Below, piece after piece: positions 1-10,337 of a stretch of 64,000 nucleotides of DNA. A model generated the notes under the pieces. It was not told the DNA's origin. It made no database searches and was given only the letters and a program-made list of their open reading frames with translations. Within the stretch, counting starts at the first letter, position 1. The number at the start of each line of letters is the position of its first letter. The stretch covers positions 1,736,001 to 1,800,000 of the forward strand of contig JANTQA010000020.1 of assembly GCA_027625915.1 (NCBI GenBank), written 5' to 3'. A program made the position numbers and the translations under genes. The DNA is from Anaeramoeba flamelloides (taxonomy: Eukaryota > Metamonada > Anaeramoebidae).

Positions 1-420
1 AATATTTTTGAAGAGGTAACAATATCCACAAAATGATCAGATTTAGATGAAATAATTTAATTAGTTTGATAATTAGGGTTAAAAGTCTATTAAAAACTTA
101 CTTGCAGATGCAAAGTTATTCTTATAAATCGTTAAATATTATTTTTTTTTTTATCTTTTTTTTTTTTCGATTTAAACTTTTTTCATTTCAAAGGTACCAA
201 AATAGTTTTTTGTTGATTCTCAATTTTTTAGAATTAAAGTACATTAAAGAAATAGGAAATAATTTGTATAATATACATCAGAGAATAGTTGATATTACCA
301 TTTAGGAAACCTAATTAATCAATTGAAAAGGAGAGTTTTAAGAATGTAAAAACCTTCACTTGTTGTGTATTGGGTGGAGTAATCAAAAGAAATTTTATGA
401 AAAAAAAGAGAGACAAGATA
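1..420. other. Non-coding AT-rich stretch
   Basis: The segment is AT-rich with long T and A runs. Short open frames here are low-complexity and match nothing I recognise. I see no gene. Confidence 0.5.
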
Positions 421-960
421 ATGATTAAATAAAATAATAGACCGTTGAAAAAAATAACTGACTTGAAAATAATACCTAAAAAGATATTTTAATAATTAAT
501 ATGGGTAAAATTGCTGTGTAATTGCCTTAAACTAAATTCTAAAGCTGTTTTATATATCAAACTCTTTAAAATTATAACTTAGCCACTTATTAGAATGAAT
601 ATTAATGGAATTAATAATTTTCAAGATGCTATCGGTAAATGAAAAAAAAAAAAGAATAAAAATAAAATATTCCAAACTCAAACAAACATCTTTAAAAACT
701 CAATTTGATTTCAAAAAAAGTTGATCTACTTAGGCTATTAAACAATTACTTGACATTCTCTAGACACCCCGCTTAGATGAACTTTAGGTAGTTTTATTAT
801 TTATTATATAAAAAATTTGGTTATTTATAAAAAGACATGACATTAAATAAATGAAATTACATAACAATTTTACCAATATTACCAATTAATAATCTTGTTA
901 GGTATTATTTTCAAGTCTGGTATTATTGTCAATATTATAATAATAAAAATCATAATACAA
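420..960. repeat. TIR element family M1, copy A
   Basis: The two ends are imperfect inverted repeats of each other. The inner part of the left end (about 486-520) pairs with about 862-898, and the outer part (about 450-480) pairs with about 900-930. The internal sequence is shared with copies at about 14,120-14,690 and 41,170-41,690 and with partial copies at about 28,780-29,010 and 45,470-45,700. The element is about 540 bp and has no coding capacity, so it behaves like a non-autonomous DNA transposon (MITE-like). Boundaries are by eye. Confidence 0.6.
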
Positions 961-1139
961 CTTATATGTCCAACTTAAAAATTATATCATGTTGTGAGGT
1001 TATCCAAGATTTGAAAGAATTGTGTAATTTTATTTATTTATTTATTGTATAGAAAGTAGTAATTAAAGAAAAATCATCAAATAAAAAAAAAGAGAAGAAG
1101 AAAAATAATTAAAATAAATATAAAAAATAAATTTATCAT

Positions 1140-1830
1140 TTTCATGACCAAATAGAAACTATCCACTTCCTGAATACACAGGAGGAGGAAAAACCCGATA
1201 GAAAGTTTATCGATTATATATAAAAATTCCATATTTCCTGATTAATAGTTGGTATTCCACGACTCTCAGAGTGGGGGTACTGGGTCCGAATTTATATATT
1301 TTTTATTATTTAAAAATTTTTTTGTTTTCACTTTATTTTTATTATTTTTTCTTTATTACCTTAAGTTTTCTAACCATAAGAGCTTTGATAAAAAATTCCC
1401 GACAAGCGCAGTAAATTTCATAATTTTAATTAGTCATGTTGAAGAGTTTCTATGTATTTTTTCGAAGAATAACTTTTTCATATAATTTCTAATCTAGAAT
1501 TTTTGATAATTTTTTTTTCCACTTGATTCTGATAAATTTATACCTTTCACAATTCCAAATAAAGTGGTTTATATTATCATAATAATGAGTACAATAATCA
1601 CATTTTTTACATTTTTCTTTTTTTTTTTATATGTTATATTCAAATTTATTTTTAAAACATATGAGTGTCTATTTAATCCATTTGTAAAGGTTCTAAATTT
1701 GAGAAATGTAGTACTTGATTTATTTTTTAGATAATTTTTAATTTTAAAGTTAAATTTTTTATTTTTGATAATTTTGTAGTATTCTTTTATTTTCCAACTT
1801 ATGTTTTTTTTCAAATTATTTAGATATTCA
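1140..1830 (-). mobile_element. LINE 3'-end fragment, tandem copy 1
   Basis: Read on the minus strand, part of this segment (about 1,520-1,610) encodes a cysteine-histidine cluster of the form CDYC then NHFIWNCERY. This matches the zinc-knuckle pattern found after the reverse transcriptase in many non-LTR retrotransposons. The rest is broken by stops. The 3' part of the fragment is repeated at about 1,920-2,430, sharing a stretch beginning with the conserved AGAGCTTTGAT. It is a decayed LINE tail rather than a gene; family assignment beyond non-LTR is not possible by eye. Confidence 0.5.
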
Positions 1831-1919
1831 TTTTTTATCTTTTTTTTTTAAACAAAGAATTGTGTAATTTTAAAAAAAAAACCCTTCCAATTCCTTTAAA
1901 TTCTGAAAAGGTTAGAAAC

Positions 1920-2430
1920 TTCATAGTACTCAACAACACTTCCCAAACATAGGACGATATGTCCTCTGAAATTCGTAAAGTGGAACAAGCCAGTTAAAAA
2001 GTTTATCAATAATAAATAAAAATCCCACAAACTGTGATTAATAATTTGTATTCCACCTTTTGGCTTTTTTGACTAAAAAAGAATTGAGTAAAAAAAAATT
2101 ACTCTATTCTTATGTATTAAAAAAAAAAACTTAGAAAATACCTTGAAATGAGTGGGAACAATTTGTATCCAAATTTGTAATTGTTTTTTAATTTTAAGTA
2201 TTTTTAATTTTCAATTTTTTAATTCTTACTTATTCTTTTTTACCTCAAATTTTCTAATCACTAGAGCTTTGATGAAAAATTCCTAATAAAAATGATTAAT
2301 TTTATATTTTTAGTTAATCATAAGGAAGAACTTCTGGATATTTTTTGGAATAATAAATTTTAACATATAGTTTTTTCTAAAATAGTTCTGATAATTTTTT
2401 TTTCCATTTAATTCATTATAAATTTATATA
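1920..2430 (-). mobile_element. LINE 3'-end fragment, tandem copy 2
   Basis: This is a diverged direct repeat of about 1,165-1,550, with the same order of recognisable blocks (an AAGTTTATC block, a TTCCAC block, an AGAGCTTTGAT block and a TGATAATTTTTTTTCCA block). It is more decayed than the first copy and has no long frame. The head-to-tail arrangement suggests either local duplication or two insertions of one element. Confidence 0.45.
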
Positions 2431-2439
2431 AAAACCGAA

Positions 2440-2795
2440 ATTCTTGGTTGTCGTTGAAAAAAAATATCAATGTTCATTGTGATCTTCAATTGAAGATCAA
2501 ATAAAAAATCCGAATAGAAATCAAAATGATTTTTTTACAATCATTCGGACTGCCGTCAATGAAATTTGAATAACACCTTTTTCCCTTGTGACTATAGATC
2601 TTGCAATAAAATAAAATTGCAAAAAAATACGTTGCCAAAAAAAAATCCAAAGAAAAATAAAAAACAAAATTGTTAAAAAATGATTTCTATTTTGAAATTT
2701 CCAAAATTAAATTTTTTCTTCGATTATCTCTTAAACCCCTTTAAAGACATGTAATCCACCCCCTACAACTGGACCACTTTGACACTAAAATTATT
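2440..2795. repeat. Dispersed repeat R3, partial copy
   Basis: This segment shares ordered blocks with about 19,950-20,225 and, in inverted orientation, with about 12,950-13,250. The shared blocks include a TCTTGCAATAAAATAA-like stretch and a conserved end near ACCCCTACAACTGG. It lies just beyond the 3' end of the eIF2A gene. No protein could be read from it. Confidence 0.45.
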
Positions 2796-2956
2796 TATAA
2801 TTACACCTTTCCAACAATAAATAAAATAAATAAAATTAAAAATTAAAAAATAAAAAATTATTTTTAAAAAAAGTTCTTTTATTTATGTATTAAAATTTAT
2901 TAAAGTTGATTTGCTTGTAATAAAAAATCTTTTTTTTAAAAAACGAAAAAAACAAA

Positions 2957-5900
2957 TTATTTTTTTAATCTATGAATTTCATATTTATATATTGGTTCTT
3001 GCTTTATTTTTGTCTTTTGAGCATTATTCAATTTTTGTTTATTAGATTTTTTTTTTTTAAGTGCATTAATTTCTTTTATTTTTTTTTTAAGATTGCGGAT
3101 TACTTTTTGTGGATCTTTTTTGTCATTTTCTTTTTGCATTTTAATTATTTCATCTTGTTTATAATTACCAAAGTATGATAAAAATTCTTTATTTGGCATT
3201 TCTTCAAAAGACATATTATTGAGGTTTTGTCTGTTCTTTTGATTATTAGTTTGGTTTTCCTTTTGTATTTCTTTTTCGTTTTTATTTTCTTTACCTTTAC
3301 CTCTTCCTCTTCCTCTTCCTCGACCTCTTCCTCGACCTCTTCCTCGTCCTTTACCTCTACCTCTTCCTCTTCCTCTTCCTCTTCCTCTTCCTCTTCCTCT
3401 ACCCTTTTCTTTTTTTTCTTGTTCTACTTTCACTTTTTTTTTTTTTTTAATAAACATTGGGTGTCTTTCTTTTTTGCCAATACTTGAGCTTTGTTGTGTG
3501 GTTCTTCCCTTTTTAAACGATGGGATAAAAAGATTAGAATTTTGTTCATTATTTTGATTTAATTCCTTTTTTTTCTTTTCTTGTCGGTAAGTTCTATTTG
3601 CGGTCTTTATTACTTCCTCATTTATTTCGACTGGTTCAAAAGTGCCTTTTATAGCAGGACAAAATCGTGCATCAACCAAGACATCAAATTGTTCGTGCTT
3701 AACTAATTTACCAAAAGTTGTGAAAATTTTATATCCATTATCAACCTTTAATTTTTCCCGAACTACCGCTATATAAAAAAATTTTGAATCTTCACTCCAT
3801 CCATATTGGCTTCCAAAACTTTCATCTAAAAATTTGATTTGCTTATAATGCTCCATTGACCAGATCTCTTGAGAGTTTGATAATTATTATTTTGGTTATA
3901 TAATAAATACATTATAATTGATACATTGATAGATATATAAATATAAAAAAATTATGAACGGAAAATAAGATATGTTGATCAAATCCTAAAAATTACATTA
4001 TAATTAAAAAGATATAAATATCTTTATAATTATCAATCTAAATAATAGGTAGTCTATTAATAAAATAGAATAAAATCAAGTATTTACCAACGCCGCCATT
4101 CAAATTCCCAAATCCAGTAAATGCTAAAAATTTTCCATCAGAAGACCAACTTTGATCATTTCTTGAGCCACCTCCAAATTCAAAATATGGTTCACACAAA
4201 TCATCATATAATATTTTTTTTGCAGGCATGGATCCATAAATAACACAAAATTCATTTTTCACAGGATTCCATTTAAAGGAATGTATTGTTTCAGTAATTC
4301 CAACATTTTGAAATTTAAATTTTCCGTTGTTTTGCCTGTTTAACCAATAAAGATTTGTTGATCCATAATATCGATTACCTGTCATATCAATATCAGAGCT
4401 TGAAGAAAGCAAAGCACATCGTCTAATTTTTTTTTTGATGGTAAATTGTTGTTTTTAATTGTTTTAATATTTAGATCATTACAAAGAAAAGTGTTCATTT
4501 TTAATATTTGTATATGAATATATATAAAATCCAATTCAAAATTATTTTAAACAACAAAATTCAATTTTTTTAATAAAAAAAAATCTTTTTTTAAAATAAT
4601 TTTAGTTGAAATAATAAATTAGAACCATTAACTAATTGAAATGTTAACAATTTTTTATAAATTACAATACTCACAAAACGAAAAAAATAAAAAATTTTGA
4701 ATACAAATAAATTATCAATACTTATAAATTATCATGTGTTCAAAAATTTTGGAGATGAGCAAAACAAAAAAATGCATTGTTGGTTTATTGTTAAGCGTTA
4801 GATGAAACCTCATCTAATCTGTTAAAGAGAGAATTTTGAAGTGACTAAATTTGAGACTTCGAATTCAAAGAGTATCTAATAGATACAGTCATCAGAAGTA
4901 TTTGAATCTTAATTTAGTTTTCTAAAACAAGAAAGAAAAAAATGCATTGTTAAATTTGTTGAAATTCAATTAACAATTATTGATCGATCAAATGGTTAGA
5001 GACCTATCAACTAAATTTTATTTGAGTTTTTCTTATATTTAACTAAACTCGACTTTGACACTATATTAACCATTCCATAAAATTTTTGATCGAATGAAAC
5101 AGGTTACTTAATTCAAAAAAATGAAATGATAACAGAAAAAAATAAAAAATGAAAAAAATGATTTTAATATTTTACAAAAATCAAAATTATTTTCAATTTT
5201 GAATGAAATTGTATTATTCTATTGTGATTCTTTGAACTGTTTTAACTGTGTCAAAAATTTTGAATTTTGGTTTAAATTAAAAGACTATTATATTAGATTC
5301 GAGTGGTTTTAAAAAATGGCTTCGAAAGTTAATAAACATTCAAAAATATATTTGAAAAAATCAATTTTTGAGTTGAATTTGAGTCTTTTTATTATATCGT
5401 TATGTATGTTATTTAGAAAAAAACACTGAACAAGTTCTTTTTGTTACGGATTATTAAACATACATTATTGGAACTCTCATAAGGCGGATTATGTTAATCC
5501 AAAAATATTCAAACCAATTTGAATAATTCATTCTGAAAAAATAAGAATAATTCTGCTTTGGAGAATAAACAGTTTTTCAATTTACGATACCACCACAAAA
5601 AACAGTATTTTTATTTTCGATGGAATTGACCAGCTGATGAAAATAATTATAAAATATAGATATCTAGATTAAAAATAATAAATATATTGAAAATATTAAT
5701 TTTATTATTACTATTTTTGATATTATTAAAAAAAAGATTCAATATATTTCTTATATAGAGTGGGTAATAAACAACTTATTTTTGAGTCTGTAATAAAATG
5801 TCTAAAGAAAATTTTAAATATTCGAGAAGTGCCACAAGAGTACCATCAGGTGAATAGGTTTTCTTGGATTTTCTGATTATTCTTTTAAGTGTTCTAGGTT

Positions 5901-8437
5901 TTTTTGAGGTTTTCTATTTATTTGTGAAGTGTTCTAGGTTTTTTTTACCTTTTTGAAATAAACAGAAAATTTATAAAATTTTCGGTTTATTTCAAAAAGC
6001 AAAAAAAACCTAACGAAAATCTATTGATTTTCCAAATAAATAGAAAACTCAAGAAAAGATAACGAAAATCTATTGATTAACGAAAATAAATAGAAAACCC
6101 AAAAAAACCTAACGAAAATCTATTGATTTTCCAAATAAACAGAAAACTCAAAAAAAGCTAATGTTCTTTTTTTTTTAATTTTAAGAAATAAAAAAACAAT
6201 TTTTTGAAATTTTCTTTTTATTTCTAAAATTAAAAAAAACCTAACGGCAAATATTAGGAATTACCAACAACTCCCTTTTATAATAAAAAAAAAAACAGTG
6301 TTTTTTAATGCAAGTATTTAAAAAAAAGGTATGAATCAATGCCCGTCAAGAGGTGTAAAAATCAAAATTTACACCAAAAAGTGTAATGAATATACCAAAC
6401 AGTAAAAAAAGTAAAAGAATGTAAGGTATTTCAAAAAAAGTGGGGCATTGTATTTTTTTTTACATTTGAGAAAAAAATCATCTATTTTTAAGTGGTTTTA
6501 TTCCTAAATTGGTCAGATCAAATTAATAGGAATATCTATAATAATTGAATCAACGTCTGTTGTATGTATTTAAAAATGGATTATTCAGAATATTTTCAAA
6601 AAATGAATTAAAAAAATTACAACTTTTTTTGGATGAAAACAAAATTGCAATGCAAATTTCAATAAAAAATTGGCAATTTGTTAAGGGTGCAATGGATTTT
6701 TTAATAAATAAAATACAGTGTTTTAGTTTTTCATTCTATTAGAAATTTTGTCGCGATTAAACCTCTTTGGAAAACTATTTTTATGATCAAAAAGAAAAAA
6801 AATACTAACCAATTTTTACCCTAAAAAATAACATATAAAACTGGAAGAAGAAACTTTCATATTTTTTATTTATGTAATGTCATACTAACCAATAAATTGA
6901 ATTATTATCAAGAATCAATAAATGGTTGTTAATGATTTTGTATATTTTAATGTTTTTATTAGGATCGGGTTTAATCGAGATATTTGAAAATAAATTTGCC
7001 CCACTTTTTTTGGAAATAGCTTATCGTAATTGTAGTTAATTTTTAAGTCATCTAATAGAATTAGCTTAAAATAATAGGTGAAAATGGTTTGAATTTAAAG
7101 ATCTCCTGTAAAAAAAATAAATTTCAGAAAATTTAAATTTATTGAAAATATCAAAATCTTCGAGGTTTTAGTATTTTCGTTTGGTGAAAACTAGTAATGA
7201 GATAAAACTTTATTATTTGGGTTTATTGGTTGTGTTCTTTAGAATCCATTCACATTATTCTATTTAAACGAATTAAAAGTGGAGAAATTCAATCAAAAAT
7301 TATTTTGTTACCTTTTGAAAGTCTTTAAAAAGTATTTAGACGAAACTTATCATTGTTAAATAATTATCTAAACGCCTAAAGTGTGATCCCATGAAAAAAG
7401 TGTTATTTTTATACTTTCCTGAAATTCAATATCATTATTCCATTCATTGAGTGAATCAATTTTGTGTTAAAAAATTATTTTTTCAATTAACTGTTGAGAG
7501 AAAAATGTTGGACACAGAAAAATGGTTGGATACAATTTTTAATTGGGAACATTAGTAAAATTGAAAATCAAATCCTATTGATAACTAGGTGAATTTTATA
7601 TAAATCTGAGTTTAAATGTGTTACAAGTTCATTAATATGTGATGTGTGTAGAATACTCATTTGAATGGTTGATAACTAAAGTAGATCATGCTATTTTAAC
7701 AAAAATCCAAGTTCTAGTAAAGTTTACTATTAATTCTGAAAATGGTAATTTTTAAACTTGCTTTAGATTATAAGAGATAAGGTTTTGAAAAAGTAGAATT
7801 ACATTAATCCTTATTCTAATAAGTAGATTATTGTTATTTTCTTTAGTTATTTCACAAACGATTGAAATTATAAATCATTTTCAGTAATGTTCCCAATTAA
7901 AATTGCTGTCCAACTATTTTTCTGTGTCCAACATTTTTCTATCAACAGTAAACTCTAAATAGTTAACTTTTAATTAAAGACACTTTAAAAAAGTTTGGAT
8001 AAAAGTTTTGATAAAGTGTTCCCCAAACTTCTTCAAACAGACGAATTAGATAATTTGAAGTCACACTTTGAAAAGTTTGAGTCTGAACTTTTTAAAAACA
8101 TATGCAACTGAATTTGGTTTTACTCTCAACGGAATTCATCAAAAAAAAAAAGGAGGTTACTTTTATAACAATTAACTTTTTTGTGTTAATTTTTGCAAGG
8201 TGTGACGAACTTTCTGTATGAATGGAAATTTTTTTTTGCTTTTTCTTTGGTTTTGTTTTTTTGGTTGTATTTCAAAAACAATCAAATTATACTACTTTCT
8301 GAAAAGTAAACCAAAAAAAGCAATTAGAGAATTTAGTTATATTTTAAAATTTTTGTTGTAATTTCAAAAAAAAACAAAAAAAAAGTAAAAAAGTTACCAA
8401 CTCAACCGTGCAAAAAGAAAATTTGTTTTTGAACAAA

Positions 8438-8473
<36 letters not shown>

Positions 8474-9155
8474 AAATGTACTTATTAAAAGACCAATAAA
8501 TTGACATTTTATCAGAGTTCATTAAAGTTTGACTGAAAACAGGTGTACTAAATTCTGGGTAAACAAAAATTTCTGCTGTCGATCCAACAGTTTTGCCGCC
8601 TTTCGAGAAGATATAAAGAAGAAGCTCATTGCCCGCCTGAACAAAATCAAAATTTCTAATTCCTTTTTGATTCTTTTTTTTGACTGGTCCAATATTCAAG
8701 CATTTTAAATTATAAAAAACGACAGAACTTTGATTAAGTATGGCAATAAGAGTCTCGTCTTGTGAAAAAATAGCTTGTGGCCAAATTTCCTTCTGGTAGC
8801 TTTGGATTCTTATCAACTCTTTGCCAGATTTTGTATCCCAAATGGCCAAGTTGCCCATGTTTTCTTTTTTATGCTTTGAGGAATACAATTCAAAGGTAAT
8901 CAGATAATTATTCTTTGGACTGAATTCAATGACATAAGGTGTGTGATACATTTTAAGAGTTGAATGCCTTTTTTTGTTTTGTGTATTTACGATGACCAAA
9001 TTGAGTGGATCGTAGATTGCGACAAATTTACCATCTTTGGAAAATTTGTATTTTTGTCCGTTGTATGTGGAGGATTCCAATTTTGTGAAGTTTGGGGCTT
9101 CGAGAAAATGAAATTCTTGATCAGTGCAATGTGTAAAAAGAATAGGTTTGCTCAT
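2957..9155 (-). CDS. EIF2A: Eukaryotic translation initiation factor 2A (eIF2A), 3 exons
   Basis: eIF2A is a cytosolic WD-repeat factor that can bring initiator tRNA to the 40S ribosome independently of eIF2. By alignment to the family I place exons at 9155-8482, 4422-4088 and 3867-2957, with donors GTACAT and GTAAAT and acceptors TTAG and CAAG, giving 639 residues (human 585). Reading across the junctions restores family blocks such as SSSSDIDMTGNRYYG, EFCVIYGSMPAK, GFGNLNGGVEIW and LKVDNGYKIF. Residues about 1-400 form the beta-propeller. Residues about 491-528 are an Arg-Gly/Lys-Gly dipeptide array that is unusual for this factor. The C-terminus is the Lys-rich helix (IRNLKKKIKEINALKK) typical of eIF2A. 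The start at 9155 fits the usual short N-terminus; an in-frame ATG at 9212 would add 19 residues. The gene is divergent from NIT2. Confidence 0.93.
5790..6260. repeat. Palindrome-rich repeat family R5, copy 1
   Basis: The segment is a chain of short inverted repeats. Arms such as CCTAACGAAAATCTATTGAT and AAATAAACAGAAAA recur several times in both orientations. Related chains occur at about 16,215-16,640, 38,030-38,420 and 55,500-56,070. It encodes nothing. Confidence 0.55.
6422..7023. mobile_element. TIR element family M6, about 600 bp
   Basis: The left end TAAGGTATTTCAAAAAAAG and the right end, read in reverse complement, TAAGCTATTTCCAAAAAAAG are inverted repeats that both continue into TGGGGCA. 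Each end starts with TA, which fits the TA target of Tc1/mariner-type elements. A related copy is at about 35,757-36,362 and fragments occur near 12,260-12,360 and 13,870-13,910. The 65-codon open frame inside it is not recognisable as a transposase, so I treat it as non-autonomous. Confidence 0.55.
7488..7951. mobile_element. TIR element (MITE-like), about 460 bp
   Basis: TIRs of about 60 bp lie at about 7488-7555 and 7882-7951, sharing AAAAATGTTGGACACAGAAA and TTTTAATTGGGAACATTA in inverted orientation. The element at about 42,268-42,717 has the same length and the same inner TIR block but diverged outer TIRs. No coding capacity is visible. Confidence 0.65.
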
Positions 9156-9389
9156 TTGAATTTTTTTTAGAAAAGGTAAATGAAAAAAATGAATCAAAAA
9201 AAGATTCCTCATTTCAACTTGTAAATTTTTTCAATGTATAAATAATAAAGACAATGATAATGAGCAATGAATAATTTCGACTTTAAAAAATAAGGCATTT
9301 AAGGGTAGAGTTATTCGGCCTCAAAATATTTTTATAAAATTTTTATATGAGTGACTAATTCGATTTGAAAAAACAAATCAGAACGTGTA

Positions 9390-10070
9390 GTGTTTGGTAA
9401 GGCATTTTTAATACTAAAATCAACAATTAAAAAGATTTCATTTTTAGAAAAAAGAGTTAAAGTGAGATACTCAATTTCTTGTTAGAACTGTTTGGAATTA
9501 TAATTTCAAATACAACTGTCTTAGTTTAGAGGTGTTGTATATTTGATATTTTTTAAGATTGTTTTTTAAATGAGTCATTTTTTTAAATAGCACAAAACTA
9601 CCTATTTGTGAATTGTAGATGGGTAGAAACAAATAACCACAACTTCGATTAAAATTGGATTAAATTGATTATTTACTTGAGGAAAACACTTTTTTCAAAT
9701 TGATGGTTTAAATTTAAGCTTCTGGAAATATTAAAGAAGAATGATTGCTTTTTTTCAATTTGAATTTTCTTACATTAAGAATCCAATTGAATTTTTTGTA
9801 AATTGAGATCTCTGTCAGAAATTTTTTTGTTTATTGCTTTTTTTGTCTTGAAATAGTCAATTAATTTTTTTTTAAACTTTGAACATGAAACAATAAAAAA
9901 GTACTTTTTTCAACTTTTTTTTGTAAAGGTAATCTTTTGCCAAGAAGATCCTCAGAAATTGTGTTATTTTTTCCATTTTGTCAATCAAAAGAGGTGTAAT
10001 TTCACAATATCACTTTGAATGGCAAACCACACCAAAATTCTAAGACAAAACAAGAAAAGTGACTAATCCA
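9390..10070 (+). repeat. Dispersed repeat R4, copy 1
   Basis: This roughly 650 bp repeat fills most of the interval between the divergent eIF2A and NIT2 starts. It shares ordered blocks with about 53,480-54,040 (same orientation) and about 14,790-15,560 (inverted), including the end block TAATTTCACAATATC. No protein is readable. It probably lies in or next to the promoters of both genes. Confidence 0.55.
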
Positions 10071-10337
10071 TGAATTCCAATTCAGACAAATTTATTTTCA
10101 CATAAATTACTTACTTTTAATAAAAAAACATAATTTCAATAAAGTTAACAAAAACAATCACTTTTAAAATACAAAAGCTTCCTTAACAAAACTCACTCTA
10201 TATTTTCTGATAACACTTAAAAATAATTTATTTAATTTTTAAGGATAAAACATAATTTAGGGAAGAAATTTCCAATTTATTTTTTTCAGAAAATCATTTT
10301 TTTCAATTTTTTTCTTCTTATTATTTCTTATCAAACA

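Larger units (their letters stand above)
4423..8481 (-). other. 4.1 kb intron 1 of eIF2A, filled with repeats
   Basis: The donor is GTACAT at 8481 and the acceptor is TTAG at 4423 (minus strand). Inside are a poly-A tract (8443-8471), a TIR element (about 7488-7951), another TIR element (6422-7023), a cluster of short palindromes (about 5790-6260) and about 1 kb of unassigned AT-rich sequence. No internal gene is visible. By contrast intron 2 (4087-3868) is only 220 bp and repeat-free. Confidence 0.8.

Noticed and set aside
6545-6742. 65-codon open frame inside the M6 TIR element
   Set aside because: The second copy at 35.8-36.4 kb does not keep the frame, and no transposase motif is present.
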